From the NCBI RefSeq assembly GCF_008274585.1, contig NZ_VTRT01000003.1, forward strand, positions 186,001 to 250,000: 64,000 nucleotides of DNA, given 5' to 3'. This stretch comes from Pedobacter sp. BS3 (GTDB taxonomy: Bacteria; Bacteroidota; Bacteroidia; Sphingobacteriales; Sphingobacteriaceae). The notes below the pieces were generated by a model that was not told where the DNA came from, searched no databases, and saw nothing but the letters and a program-made list of their open reading frames with translations. How positions within the stretch are numbered: position 1 is the first letter of the stretch; each line of letters opens with the position of its first letter. This document shows positions 25,068 to 34,560 of the stretch, piece by piece. Position numbers and translations under genes: made by a program.

Positions 25068-25901
25068 TTAAATGGAATTTAGCTTGTCTGTAAGGAAGCG
25101 GCTTACCTCATAAAAATATCGTTTACGGTTATAGCCCATTACCCATTGTATGCCTCGTGTTGCATTGGTTACAAATAGCTCGTCGGCTTCATTTAATATC
25201 TGCGGGTTAATTTGCGCTTCGGTAACCGGGAGCTGATGTTTGGCCGCGATATCCATTACTACACTACGCATAATTCCTTCTACACAACCCTCTGTTAGTG
25301 CCGGCGTATAAATTTGCTTATCATACACCACAAACACATTTGAACTGATAGCCTCACACAAAAAACCATGCTGGTTCAGTATTAACGCCTCATCCAGCTT
25401 GTGTTGCTGCTTAAATACGCCCGCCAGCACATACACCAGCGAATTACAGGTTTTGTAGTTAGACAATGCATTTACCGGCTTGGTCACATCCTGGAAAACA
25501 TCAATGATCAGTCCATTACCGTTTGATTTATAAACCACATCCTCCGCTTTGCTGATCTCCATCGCGTAACCTGCCTTATTACCTGCCGGCGAGTATAATC
25601 CCTCACCTTCTCTGAAAACCGTTAACCGGATGCGTGCATTCTGTGTAATTTTGTTGCGTTTAGCCAGCTCTTCAACCCGCTGACGCAGAAACCAGGCGTC
25701 AAACTGCGAATATCCTTCCAGCTTCAGCGCTTTCATACCACGTTGTAACCGGTCGGCATGCAATTCGGCAAATTTCAACTCTCCCTTAACCATCTTCATC
25801 GATTCAAATAACCCATCACCATACCTGAAAGCCCGGTTATGAATGGTTACAACCGCCTGGCCCGATGGGTAAATCTCGCCGTTATAATTGATAAATTTCA
25901 T
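25068..25901 (-). CDS. Class IV PLP aminotransferase / aminodeoxychorismate lyase-like
   Basis: Pyridoxal-phosphate enzyme of fold type IV, 277 aa. Visible motifs are FRYGDGLFESMKMVKG near the N terminus, the probable Schiff-base lysine in NALSNYKTCNSLVY, the glutamate motif GFLCEAISSNVFVV and TPALTEGCVEGIMR. The family includes branched-chain aminotransferase, D-amino-acid aminotransferase and PabC, which releases 4-aminobenzoate for folate. The short length and the EAISSNVF motif favour PabC or a related lyase, and a pabB gene lies at 62762, but the substrate is not fixed by sequence. It is the last gene of a minus-strand run after rluD. Confidence 0.8.
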   Translation of the reverse strand: MKFINYNGEIYPSGQAVVTIHNRAFRYGDGLFESMKMVKGELKFAELHADRLQRGMKALKLEGYSQFDAWFLRQRVEELAKRNKITQNARIRLTVFREGEGLYSPAGNKAGYAMEISKAEDVVYKSNGNGLIIDVFQDVTKPVNALSNYKTCNSLVYVLAGVFKQQHKLDEALILNQHGFLCEAISSNVFVVYDKQIYTPALTEGCVEGIMRSVVMDIAAKHQLPVTEAQINPQILNEADELFVTNATRGIQWVMGYNRKRYFYEVSRFLTDKLNSI

Positions 25902-25982
25902 TAGTAGTTGCTCGTCTTTCGTTGTTCGTCTTCCGTTGCTCGTTTATCGTTTATCGTGAACTTACAACTTATAACCTAAAAC

Positions 25983-27011
25983 TTATTGCTTCGCATACGC
26001 CCGCCATTTTTCAAGTACCGCCGCAAAATCGGCAGGTAGCTCTGCTTCAAAATGCATGTACTCTTTTTTAGTAGGATGTTTAAATCCTAACGTTTGTGCA
26101 TGCAGGGCCTGCCGGGGCATTAGCTCAAAGCAGTTCTCTATAAACTGCCGGTACTTGTTAAAAATTGTGCCTTTGAGAATTTTATCTCCACCATACATAG
26201 CATCACTAAATAAAGGATGGCCGATATGCTTCATGTGCGCCCGGATCTGATGGGTTCGCCCGGTTTCTAACTGGCATTCGATCAGTGTGACATAGCCAAA
26301 CCGTTCAAGCACCCTGTAATGCGTTACGGCCCATTTGCCCTTGGTTTCATCATCGTAAATGGCCATCACCTTACGGTCTCTCAGGCTGCGACCGATATAT
26401 CCGGTAACAGTTCCATCTTCTGCTAAATCGCCCCAAACTAATGCCAGATATTTACGGGTAATGGTATGATCAAAAAACTGTTTGGCCAGGTACGTCATAG
26501 AGCGCTCATTTTTACTGATGAGCAATAGCCCGGAGGTATCCTTATCAATACGGTGCACCAATCCGGGACGACCGTCATTTCCGGGCAACTGTGGCAATTG
26601 ATTAAAATGATAAACCAGTGCGTTAACCAGCGTGCCGTGATAATTATTGTACCCGGGATGCACTACCATACCTGCGGGTTTATTCACCAGCAATACATCA
26701 TCATCTTCGTAGCGTATATCCAGCGGAATATTTTCAGGGTACACCTCGGTGTCACGCGGCGGATGCGGTAATACCACCGAAATAACATCCTCAGGCTTTA
26801 CCTTATAGCTTGATTTTACGGGTTTATTATTTACAAGGACGCTCTCTGATTCTATGGCGTTTTGTATGCGGTTGCGGGACGCGTTCTCAATACGATGCAT
26901 CAGGAACTTGTCTATCCGCAACAAGCTCTGGCCTTTATCAACCACTACACGCAGGTGCTCATAAAGGTCCTGCTCATCGCCATCGTTTAATTCTAATGCA
27001 TCATCAGACAT
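25983..27011 (-). CDS. rluD: RluD-type 23S rRNA pseudouridine synthase
   Basis: Isomerises uridines to pseudouridine in large-subunit rRNA (RluD makes positions 1911, 1915 and 1917 in Escherichia coli). An N-terminal S4 RNA-binding domain (about residues 30-75, LLRIDKFLMHRIENASRNRIQNA) precedes the catalytic RluA-type domain with HRIDKDTSGLLLISK, catalytic Asp156, and later LETGRTHQIRAHMKHIGHPLFSD. At 342 aa it is of family length. The start matches the acidic N terminus common in Bacteroidota. It is followed after 80 bases by the class IV aminotransferase gene. Confidence 0.93.
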   Translation of the reverse strand: MSDDALELNDGDEQDLYEHLRVVVDKGQSLLRIDKFLMHRIENASRNRIQNAIESESVLVNNKPVKSSYKVKPEDVISVVLPHPPRDTEVYPENIPLDIRYEDDDVLLVNKPAGMVVHPGYNNYHGTLVNALVYHFNQLPQLPGNDGRPGLVHRIDKDTSGLLLISKNERSMTYLAKQFFDHTITRKYLALVWGDLAEDGTVTGYIGRSLRDRKVMAIYDDETKGKWAVTHYRVLERFGYVTLIECQLETGRTHQIRAHMKHIGHPLFSDAMYGGDKILKGTIFNKYRQFIENCFELMPRQALHAQTLGFKHPTKKEYMHFEAELPADFAAVLEKWRAYAKQ

Positions 27012-27070
27012 GCTGCAAAAGTAATCTTTGCAAGCGTTATTTGCTATGGAAAGATGAAGAGTATTAAGTC

Positions 27071-27130
27071 AAAAGTTGAGCGCTGAGAAATCCCGACACC
27101 TACCCCGAGTAATTCGGGGTTCGGGATTAA
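27071..27130. repeat. Fragment of the GTTGAGCGC...CGGGGTT dispersed repeat
   Basis: AAAAGTTGAGCGCTGAGAAA followed by TCCCGACACCTACC and AATTCGGGGTTCGGGATT repeats the module seen at 23291-23330, 38041-38080 and, in reverse, at 54630-54690. It is non-coding. Confidence 0.55.
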
Positions 27131-27216
27131 AATTCAAAACCTGTAATCGACCTAATATTAGAGTATACAAATAGAACGATGTGTCAGGTTGAGGATTAAC
27201 GGTTCAGGATACCCGA

Positions 27217-27903
27217 TTAAGCATCAAACTTATATCCAACGCCTTTTACAGTACTTACGTATTTGTCGCCAAGCTTTTCGCGTATTTTACGGATGTGTAC
27301 ATCAATAGTCCGGTTGGTAACCACAACCGAATCTTCCCAGATGGATCGCAAAATCACTTCGCGGGTATATACTTTGCCGGGCTTTGATGCCAACAGGTAT
27401 AACAGCTCAAATTCTTTTTTTGCCAGCACAACCTTTTCGCCATTGCGATATACCAGAAATGTTTCCCGGTCAATTACCAGGTCAGCAATCTCCAGCTTGC
27501 TATCCTGTATGGTTTCTGTTTGAGTATTGCGCCGTAATATGGCATTGATTCGGCTCACCAAGGCCCGCGGTTTAATGGGCTTGGCAATATAATCATCGGC
27601 TCCTACGTTAAAGCCTGCAATTTCTGAATATTCTTCGCTGCGTGCCGTTAAAAACACCATGAAAGTATTTTTAAATTCGGGCATTGTCCGCATGATCCGG
27701 CAGGCTTCAATACCGTCCATTTTGGGCATCATGATATCCAGGATGATCAGATCGGGCAAAATTTTACGGGCCAGGGCAACCCCTTCCTGACCATTGGCGG
27801 CAGTAAATACCTGGTAACCTTCTTTCTTAAGGCTATATTCTATCAGCTCTAAAATATCGGGTTCGTCGTCAACAATTACTATTTTTTGCCTTACAGTAGC
27901 CAT
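27217..27903 (-). CDS. OmpR/PhoB-family response regulator
   Basis: Two-component regulator of 228 aa. The receiver domain has IVIVDDEPDILELIEYSLKK, phospho-acceptor Asp56 in LIILDIMMPKMDG and the conserved lysine in DYIAKPIKPRALVSR. The C-terminal winged helix (about residues 130-228) has VLAKKEFELLYLLASKPGKVYTREVILRSIW and VDVHIRKIREKLG-like sequence ending VKGVGYKF. No histidine kinase gene is adjacent, so the partner is elsewhere. The PhoB-like C terminus suggests it could be the phosphate or envelope regulator, but that is not shown. Confidence 0.93.
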   Translation of the reverse strand: MATVRQKIVIVDDEPDILELIEYSLKKEGYQVFTAANGQEGVALARKILPDLIILDIMMPKMDGIEACRIMRTMPEFKNTFMVFLTARSEEYSEIAGFNVGADDYIAKPIKPRALVSRINAILRRNTQTETIQDSKLEIADLVIDRETFLVYRNGEKVVLAKKEFELLYLLASKPGKVYTREVILRSIWEDSVVVTNRTIDVHIRKIREKLGDKYVSTVKGVGYKFDA

Positions 27904-28021
27904 ACGGTATATATCTTTTCTTTTTTATGACGCTAAAATATAAACCCATTAACAGGATAACATTAACCCAATATTAAAAAATCGTTAACTATACCGATTT
28001 ATTAACAGCAAGGCGATTTTG

Positions 28022-29125
28022 CTATAATGTTTTGTTTAAAAATTCTTTAAGCTCGTCGCCACGAAGATTTTTAGCGATAATTTTCCCCTGTGGATCCAAT
28101 AAGAACGAAGCCGGAATGGCGTCTACCTTATACAAACGGGCTACCTGGCTCTCCCACTCTTTCAGCTCCGATGTTTGTTTCCAGGTAAGATTATCGTCTT
28201 TAATGGCTTTCAGCCAGGCATCTTTCTTCTTATCCAGCGAAACTCCCAGGATGGTGAAATTTTTGTCTTTGAACTGCTGATAGGTCTTTACCACATTAGG
28301 GTTCTCCTGGCGGCAAGGGCCACACCACGATGCCCAGAAATCAACCAATACATACTTACCTTTAAAATCAGAAAGCTTAACATCCTTGCCTTCGGTATCG
28401 GCAATGGTAAAATCTGGCGCCTGCTGACCAATCGATACGGGTTTTATTTCCATCATGTGCGATACAAAAGCCTGCACCGCTTTATTACCCGGAAATTTAT
28501 TCTTGATATCTTCCGCATAACGGATGAGCTCCGGTTCATATTTTACCTGGTCTATAGAGCCAACCGCATAAAACCCGGCCAGGTTATCTTTATTTTCCGA
28601 GCCAAACTTCAGCGCCTCTTTAGAAAAAGCATCCATATTTTTCTGAAATTCGGGCATCAGCACATTATAAAGCGAATCTTTGGCATTGGGATTCTGGGCA
28701 ACCTGCGTGTTGTACCGGTTCTGTATATCCATGTAGATTTTACCGTACTTATTGGTGATTTTGTTGAAATCCCTGATTTTTTCGGTATCTCCGGAACCCT
28801 TAATTTCAAATACACCGGCAGTATCGGTCAAATTGGCCTTAAAATCAAGCTCATCGCCATTACGGGCAATTACCAGGTAATTTTTATCACCTGCAACAAT
28901 GGTATAAAAATTAGGCTCTGGCGATGTCCGTTTAAACCTGAATTCGTGATCCTCGTTCAGAAATGCCGAATCGACAACCTGGTCATTTTCATACAATAAC
29001 ACTTTTTTAATGGCCCCGGGATTATCAATCTTACCATTTATAACAAACTGGTCTTTGTTTTTACATGCTGAAAATATAGCTATCGCCAGCAAAATACCTT
29101 TAATACGTGTTTTCATGCGTAACAT
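28022..29125 (-). CDS. TlpA-family thiol:disulfide oxidoreductase lipoprotein with DUF4369
   Basis: Exported thioredoxin-like protein, 367 aa. The N terminus MKTRIKGILLAIAIFSACKN is a lipoprotein signal with the lipidated cysteine after FSA; the start may be the fourth codon (29116). A DUF4369 domain (about residues 25-130) precedes a helical linker, then an AhpC/TSA-Redoxin domain (about 235-365) with the redox motif WASWCGPCRQENP and cis-proline region VDAIPASFLLDPQGKI. Such proteins reduce or oxidise periplasmic thiols, for instance for cytochrome c maturation. It directly follows gatB (10-base gap), probably as a second cistron. Confidence 0.9.
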   Translation of the reverse strand: MLRMKTRIKGILLAIAIFSACKNKDQFVINGKIDNPGAIKKVLLYENDQVVDSAFLNEDHEFRFKRTSPEPNFYTIVAGDKNYLVIARNGDELDFKANLTDTAGVFEIKGSGDTEKIRDFNKITNKYGKIYMDIQNRYNTQVAQNPNAKDSLYNVLMPEFQKNMDAFSKEALKFGSENKDNLAGFYAVGSIDQVKYEPELIRYAEDIKNKFPGNKAVQAFVSHMMEIKPVSIGQQAPDFTIADTEGKDVKLSDFKGKYVLVDFWASWCGPCRQENPNVVKTYQQFKDKNFTILGVSLDKKKDAWLKAIKDDNLTWKQTSELKEWESQVARLYKVDAIPASFLLDPQGKIIAKNLRGDELKEFLNKTL

Positions 29126-29135
29126 TTATTTAATA

Positions 29136-30605
29136 TTATTTTAAAGCTTCAAGCTTCTGTACCATCAGCTTGTTAGCGGTTTTAGGGTCTATTTTTCCTT
29201 TGCTGCGTTTCATCACTTCGCCCATAAACAAACCTAAAACGCCTTTTTTACCTTTATTGTATTCAACTACCTTATCGGGATATTGGGCCAGGGCTTCGTT
29301 AATAAATTGCAGCAATTCATCTTCGTTGGTATCAATAAGCAGGTTCAAATCGTGCATAAGCCGCTCTACCGGGGTTTCCGGCTGCCGGATTAAGGCCGGG
29401 AATAACTGCTGCACCGCTGCTGTATTATTAATTTTCCCGTTGTCTACCAATGCTATAACCTGCGCAATGACCGATGTTTTTACCGGCAATTCGGAGATGG
29501 ATGTATTACCTTCGTTCAGGTACGATTGAATTGGCCCGATTGTCCAGTTGGCGGCCGCTTTATAGTTCGAAGTATGTGTAATCAGCTCTTCATAAAATTC
29601 GGCCACTTCGCGTTCTATGGTGAGCAGGTTGGCATCGTATTCTGAAAGACCATAATCGGCCATATAACGGGCAATACGTTGCTCGGGAAGCTCGGGTAAC
29701 GATTTTAACAGGTTATCAATCCAGGAATCTTCCAAAACCAGGGGCTGCAAATCGGGTTCGGGAAAATAACGGTAATCGTACGCCATTTCTTTAGAACGCA
29801 ATACGGATGTTTTGCCAGTTGCAGCATCAAAATTCAACGTGTTCTGACCAATGGTTTCGCCGGCTTCCAGCAATGCTACCTGTCGCTGAAATTCGTAGTT
29901 TATAGCCCGCTGAAGGTTACGAATAGAGTTCAGATTCTTCACTTCACAGCGGTTTCCGTAGGTTTCCGCTCCTTTTAGCCTGACTGAAATATTGGCATCG
30001 CAACGGATACTGCCTTCTTCCATATTGCCATCGCAGATATCCAGGTAACGGGCTATCTTCCGGATTTCTGTTAAATAAGCAGCCGCTTCTTCGGCCGAAC
30101 GGATATCCGGCTCCGACACAATTTCTATTAACGGCACACCGGCACGGTTCAGGTCAATCAGCGAGTAACGCGGGTCTTTATCGTGCATACTTTTACCGGC
30201 ATCTTCTTCCATGTGGATGCGGTTTATGCGTATCTTTTTATCTTCCTTATCTTTAAATACCAGCTGAATGTAGCCGTTAACACATACCGGAGCTTCATCC
30301 TGGGTAATCTGGTAGCCTTTGGGCAAATCGGCATAAAAGTAATTTTTGCGGTCAAACCGGTTTTCGCGGTTAATGTGACAATGTGTAGCCAGGCCCATTT
30401 TTACAGCATACTCAACTACCTTTTTATTTAACATGGGCAATGTGCCGGGCAAACCTAAAGATACCGGACTGGTATGCTGGTTGGGGCCTGCGCCAAAGCT
30501 TGCCGGGTCTGATGAAAAGATTTTTGTTTGGGTAGATAGCTGAACGTGCACCTCAAGGCCAACAACAAGTTCGTATTTATGTAAAGCGCTCTGGCTGGTT
30601 TTCAT
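29136..30605 (-). CDS. gatB: Aspartyl/glutamyl-tRNA amidotransferase subunit B
   Basis: Subunit of GatCAB, which amidates misacylated Glu-tRNA-Gln or Asp-tRNA-Asn. The catalytic cradle domain (about residues 10-290) has YELVVGLEVHVQLSTQTKIFS, CHINRENRFDRKNYFYADLPKGYQI and MEEGSIRCDANISVR; the C-terminal helical and YqeY-like tail (about 330-489) binds tRNA and ends KGKIDPKTANKLMVQKLEAL. At 489 aa it is of family length. gatA and gatC are not in this window, as is common in Bacteroidota. Confidence 0.97.
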   Translation of the reverse strand: MKTSQSALHKYELVVGLEVHVQLSTQTKIFSSDPASFGAGPNQHTSPVSLGLPGTLPMLNKKVVEYAVKMGLATHCHINRENRFDRKNYFYADLPKGYQITQDEAPVCVNGYIQLVFKDKEDKKIRINRIHMEEDAGKSMHDKDPRYSLIDLNRAGVPLIEIVSEPDIRSAEEAAAYLTEIRKIARYLDICDGNMEEGSIRCDANISVRLKGAETYGNRCEVKNLNSIRNLQRAINYEFQRQVALLEAGETIGQNTLNFDAATGKTSVLRSKEMAYDYRYFPEPDLQPLVLEDSWIDNLLKSLPELPEQRIARYMADYGLSEYDANLLTIEREVAEFYEELITHTSNYKAAANWTIGPIQSYLNEGNTSISELPVKTSVIAQVIALVDNGKINNTAAVQQLFPALIRQPETPVERLMHDLNLLIDTNEDELLQFINEALAQYPDKVVEYNKGKKGVLGLFMGEVMKRSKGKIDPKTANKLMVQKLEALK

Positions 30606-30718
30606 TTTACTTTGCCTGCAACAATTTAATTCTTCAAATATAATGCTTTTTGCGATACCTGCCCGCCGGATTATAGTAAAGGATTTGTGAGGAACGCAGA
30701 CTTACGGCTCTATGCATG

Positions 30719-30765
30719 CGGATTACAAATCCGAAGTTAACAATAACGGGATTGCAAATCCCGTT
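30719..30765. repeat. Paired short palindromes (CGGATTACAAATCCG and AACGGGATTGCAAATCCCGTT)
   Basis: CGGATTACAAATCCG at 30719-30733 and a 21-base palindrome with 9-bp arms AACGGGATT / AATCCCGTT at 30745-30765 lie in tandem between gatB and the small lipoprotein gene. A further fragment (TTACAAATCTCGTTATATGC) follows at 30777. This GATTACAAATC-type palindrome is a recurring intergenic element in Bacteroidota as I recall; no coding potential. Confidence 0.6.
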
Positions 30766-30802
30766 AAGCGTATAGTTACAAATCTCGTTATATGCAGGGA
30801 TT

Positions 30803-31159
30803 TTATTTCTGAAATGTCATATAAGTAGTCGGATATTCCGGAATATGAGGATACAAATCTTCAATTTCAAATGTTGAACTATTGATTAATTTAAAACCTA
30901 ACTCAACAGATGGTGAGTTGTCCCAGGTTGGTGTAAGTTTAATCTTATTTCCTGATATACTGTAATTAAATTCATCTTTTACAGAACTACCGGATTCAGT
31001 TTTTACAACCTTATTTTTACTAATAAAAGTAAGTTGAGAGCGCCCTTCAACCGGCGAAGTTTCCGCATAAACACCAGACAACGTTTCTTTATCGTTATCC
31101 TTACTACAGGAAATAAACCCAATAATTAGCATGAGCACTATTAAAAAGTTCCTTTTCAT
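30803..31159 (-). CDS. Small hypothetical lipoprotein
   Basis: Exported protein of 118 aa with a lipoprotein signal: MKRNFLIVLMLIIGFISCSKDN, lipidated cysteine at residue 18. The mature part is beta-rich and Ser/Thr-rich (SVKDEFNYSISGNKIKLTPTW), reminiscent of lipocalin-like or META-like small barrels that report on ligand binding, but I do not recognise a family. It is more AT-rich than its neighbours and lies alone between kdsA and gatB, so it may be a lineage-specific acquisition. No function is inferred. Confidence 0.75.
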   Translation of the reverse strand: MKRNFLIVLMLIIGFISCSKDNDKETLSGVYAETSPVEGRSQLTFISKNKVVKTESGSSVKDEFNYSISGNKIKLTPTWDNSPSVELGFKLINSSTFEIEDLYPHIPEYPTTYMTFQK

Positions 31160-31182
31160 TTCATATAGATATTATAATCTAC

Positions 31183-31992
31183 TTATCCCCTCACCGCTTC
31201 CCTAATCCGAACCAGCTTCACCAACAAATCTTCCAGCAAGGCAAGGTTTAGCATATTCGCCCCGTCGGATTTAGCGTTTTGCGGTTCGGGATGCGTTTCG
31301 ATAAACAGGCCATCAGCACCTACGGCAATAGCGGCTTTCGCGATGGTTTCTATCAAGGCGGGCTTTCCCCCGGTTACGCCGCTGGCCTGGTTAGGCTGCT
31401 GCAACGAATGTGTACAATCCATCACCACCGGAATATTGAATGAGCGCATTTCGGGTATTCCCCTGAAATCTACAATCAAATCCTGGTAACCGAACGTGTT
31501 ACCGCGGTCGGTAAGAATAACATTGTCATTCCCGGCCTCCTTAACTTTATCTACGGCATGTTTCATGGAACCTGCCGATAAAAACTGTCCTTTTTTAATG
31601 TTTACCGCTTTGCCGGTTTTAGCGGCGGCTATCAGCAAATCAGTTTGACGGCACAGAAAGGCCGGAATCTGCAATACATCTACATATTCGGCAGCCATAG
31701 CCGCCTCGGTAGTTTCGTGGATATCGGTAACAGTGGGAACACCAAACTCACGACCTATACGGGCCAATATTCTCAACGCTTTTTCATCGCCGATACCGGT
31801 AAATGAATCCACACGTGACCGATTAGCCTTGCGGTATGAACCTTTAAAAATATAGGGTATTTGCAGCTTATCAGTGATGGACACAATGCGTTCGGCAATA
31901 CGCAAGGCAATATCTTCGCCTTCAATGGCGCAAGGGCCGGCCATAAGGAAAAAATTACCGGATGCCGTATGTTTTAATTTGTCAGAAATCAT
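31183..31992 (-). CDS. kdsA: 3-deoxy-8-phosphooctulonate synthase (Kdo-8-phosphate synthase)
   Basis: Condenses arabinose 5-phosphate with phosphoenolpyruvate to Kdo 8-phosphate, the committed step of Kdo synthesis for lipopolysaccharide. Motifs: FLMAGPCAIEGEDIALRIA, PYIFKGSYRKANRSRVDSFTG (substrate loop), VDVLQIPAFLCRQTDLL, VNIKKGQFLSAGSMK and VVMDCTHSLQQP. At 269 aa it is complete. kdsD and kdsC lie within 7 kb downstream on the map, so most of the Kdo pathway is clustered here. It is a separate cistron, 24 bases upstream of the small lipoprotein gene. Confidence 0.96.
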   Translation of the reverse strand: MISDKLKHTASGNFFLMAGPCAIEGEDIALRIAERIVSITDKLQIPYIFKGSYRKANRSRVDSFTGIGDEKALRILARIGREFGVPTVTDIHETTEAAMAAEYVDVLQIPAFLCRQTDLLIAAAKTGKAVNIKKGQFLSAGSMKHAVDKVKEAGNDNVILTDRGNTFGYQDLIVDFRGIPEMRSFNIPVVMDCTHSLQQPNQASGVTGGKPALIETIAKAAIAVGADGLFIETHPEPQNAKSDGANMLNLALLEDLLVKLVRIREAVRG

Positions 31993-32088
31993 TGGATTTA
32001 CGGGTTACGATTTTAGATTCACGAATTGCGCATTTTCAGGGCAGGAAGAAGCAATCATACTTTTTCCCACCCTTCTATGAGCATAATA

Positions 32089-34278
32089 TTAGTTTCCTAA
32101 CTCCGACAGGAACTTGATTCGCATGAGCTGAATTTCCTCACGGGTATAATCATCGCTGCCAAGCTCTTTCAAGGCCACATCAATAGAATCTACTTCTGAA
32201 GATCGGAAATAATCAAATACCTCGTCCTGACGGTCTTCATCAATCAGCTCATCAATATAATAATTCAGGTTCAATTTGGTTCCCGAATTAACAATGGATT
32301 CTACTTCGCGTAAAATATCCTCGTAAGAGATGCCTTTTGCCGATGCAATGTCTTCCAACGCAATATGCTTATCAATATTCTGGATAATGGAAACTTTCAA
32401 CGCCGATTTATTGGCCGTGCTTTTGATAACCAGATCAACGGGACGCTCAATTTCATTTTCTTCCACGTATTTGCTGATAAGCTCAATGAAAGGTGCACCA
32501 AATTTCATGGCTTTACCCGCACCTACACCCTGAACCTGCTTTAGCTCATCAATGGTAATGGGATAATGATTACACATTTCCTCGAGCGACGGATCCTGGA
32601 ATATCACGAACGGCGGCAGGTTTTTCTGCTTGGCGATTTTTTTACGCAGGTCTTTCAGCATTTGCAGCAACTGCGTATCTAACGAAGCACCACCCGAAGG
32701 CATATTGTCTTCCTGGTCTTCGTCGCCGGCCTCCATGGGCTGGTTAAGAACAAATTTAATGGCGTACGGGCTTTCGATAAAGGCCTTGCCGGATTTGGTT
32801 AACTGTAGCAGGCCGTAATTATCGGTATCCTTTTGCAGGAAATTATTCAGCACTGCCTGGCGCAACAGCGATTTCCATAGCAAAATACCATCTTCTTTAC
32901 CGCTGCCAAATTCGGGTAGCTTATTATGCTCATACGATGATATTTGCTGATTATCAATACCCATTATCAGGTTAATGATGTGGTGGTCATCAAATTTCTC
33001 ACCCAGACGCTGTATAAGCTCCAGCGTTTTCTGTAGCTTTTCGGACGCATCGAAATGAGTTTTCGGATGCCGGCAATTATCGCACATATTGCTGCAGCCG
33101 GCATCGTTAAAGTTTTCGCCAAAATAATGCAGTATCTGCTTGCGCCGGCATACCGACGATTCGGCATAATCGATAACTTCTTTCAGTATCTGGGTTCCTA
33201 TTTCACGTTCAGAAACAGGCTTATCCTTCATGAACTTGGCCAGCTTATCAATGTCTTTCTCGGAGTAGAACGCCACGCATAAGCCTTCGCCGCCATCTCT
33301 GCCTGCCCGGCCGGTTTCCTGGTAATAACCTTCCATACTTTTGGGTATGTCATGGTGAATTACATAGCGAACGTCGGGTTTATCGATACCCATACCAAAC
33401 GCAATGGTTGCCACAATGACCTCAACCTCTTCCATCAGGAATTTATCCTGGGTTTCGGCACGCATTTTGGCTTCCAAACCGGCATGATAAGGCAATGCCT
33501 TAATGCCATTCAGATTCAGAACTTCGGCTATCTCTTCTACTTTTTTCCGGCTCAGGCAATATACAATACCCGATTTTCCGGGATGCGATTTAATGAACCG
33601 GATAATCTCCTTGATGACATTGCGCTTGGCCCTTACCTCGTAATACAAGTTAGGCCGGTTAAATGACGATTTAAACAGCGTTGCGTCGTTCATTTGCAGG
33701 TTTTTGATAATATCCTGCTGAACTTTCGGCGTTGCTGTCGCGGTTAACGCAATAATGGGTATATTACTGCCTATATTATTGATTACCTGACGAATTTTGC
33801 GGTATTCGGGCCGGAAATCATGCCCCCACTCTGAAATACAGTGAGCTTCGTCAACAGCCACAAAAGAAACCTTGATAAGCCGTAAAAAGTCAACATTATC
33901 GGCTTTGGTAAGCGATTCCGGCGCTACATACAGCAGCTTCGTCTCGCCGCTCAATACATCCTGCTTTACCTTGGCAATATCTGTTTTGTTTAACGATGAG
34001 TTTAAAAAGTGCGCAATGCTGTCCGTTCCGCCAAAAGCTCTGAGCTGGTCAACCTGATTCTTCATCAGCGCAATAAGCGGCGATATCACAATGGCCGTAC
34101 CATCGCTCATTAATGCAGGCAGCTGGTAGCAAATGGATTTCCCGCCACCGGTAGGCATAATTACAAATGTGTCTTTTTGCTGCAGGACATTGGTTATGAT
34201 CGCTTCCTGCTCCCCTTTAAAATTATCAAACCCAAAAAAGTTTTGTAAATTATCAAATAATGATTTTTTTATCTCCAT
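32089..34278 (-). CDS. recQ: ATP-dependent DNA helicase RecQ
   Basis: 3'-5' DNA helicase acting in recombination and fork repair, 729 aa. Helicase motifs: Walker A MPTGGGKSICYQLPAL, DEAH-box VAVDEAHCISEWGHDFR, and IAFGMGIDKPDVRYVIHHDIP with YYQETGRAGRDG in the second RecA domain. The RQC region has the four-cysteine zinc site (CRRKQ..CSNMCDNCRHP, about residues 375-400), and a HRDC domain (about 535-610) follows. An extra C-terminal segment of about 100 residues rich in acidic residues is Bacteroidota-typical. It is divergent from kdsD. Confidence 0.96.
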   Translation of the reverse strand: MEIKKSLFDNLQNFFGFDNFKGEQEAIITNVLQQKDTFVIMPTGGGKSICYQLPALMSDGTAIVISPLIALMKNQVDQLRAFGGTDSIAHFLNSSLNKTDIAKVKQDVLSGETKLLYVAPESLTKADNVDFLRLIKVSFVAVDEAHCISEWGHDFRPEYRKIRQVINNIGSNIPIIALTATATPKVQQDIIKNLQMNDATLFKSSFNRPNLYYEVRAKRNVIKEIIRFIKSHPGKSGIVYCLSRKKVEEIAEVLNLNGIKALPYHAGLEAKMRAETQDKFLMEEVEVIVATIAFGMGIDKPDVRYVIHHDIPKSMEGYYQETGRAGRDGGEGLCVAFYSEKDIDKLAKFMKDKPVSEREIGTQILKEVIDYAESSVCRRKQILHYFGENFNDAGCSNMCDNCRHPKTHFDASEKLQKTLELIQRLGEKFDDHHIINLIMGIDNQQISSYEHNKLPEFGSGKEDGILLWKSLLRQAVLNNFLQKDTDNYGLLQLTKSGKAFIESPYAIKFVLNQPMEAGDEDQEDNMPSGGASLDTQLLQMLKDLRKKIAKQKNLPPFVIFQDPSLEEMCNHYPITIDELKQVQGVGAGKAMKFGAPFIELISKYVEENEIERPVDLVIKSTANKSALKVSIIQNIDKHIALEDIASAKGISYEDILREVESIVNSGTKLNLNYYIDELIDEDRQDEVFDYFRSSEVDSIDVALKELGSDDYTREEIQLMRIKFLSELGN

Positions 34279-34495
34279 CTCCCGTTAGGAAAAATTATTT
34301 AGTAAATTTTAACCGGCGTATCTGTTTAACGCCCTTTTATATTTTTCAGTATATTTCTTTAAATATACAAGAAATAAGCAATAATAACATACCTGTTATA
34401 ACAGAAATGACCAAAAGTTTTCACCGGGGCAGATTAATAACAGGTTTCGATGATTTTTACACAACAATTACATGCGCTCACAAAGTATAAACCAC

Positions 34496-34527
34496 TTTTA
34501 AATAAAGTTCAAAATAACATATTTTTG
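34496..34527 (+). promoter_or_regulatory. Candidate promoter of kdsD
   Basis: TTT at 34496-34498 and TATTTTTG at 34520-34527 are spaced 21 bases apart, close to the Bacteroidota consensus. The -7 box ends 33 bases before the proposed TTG start of kdsD at 34561. Confidence 0.5.
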
Positions 34528-34560
34528 CGGATATATCGTTACTTGAATTAAAAAAATCGT

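Noticed and set aside
28175-28999. Long plus-strand open frame of 274 codons antisense to the TlpA-family gene
   Set aside because: It is a shadow of a well-supported gene, has a composition unlike proteins in the window (Ile/Phe/Arg-rich) and no recognisable motif.
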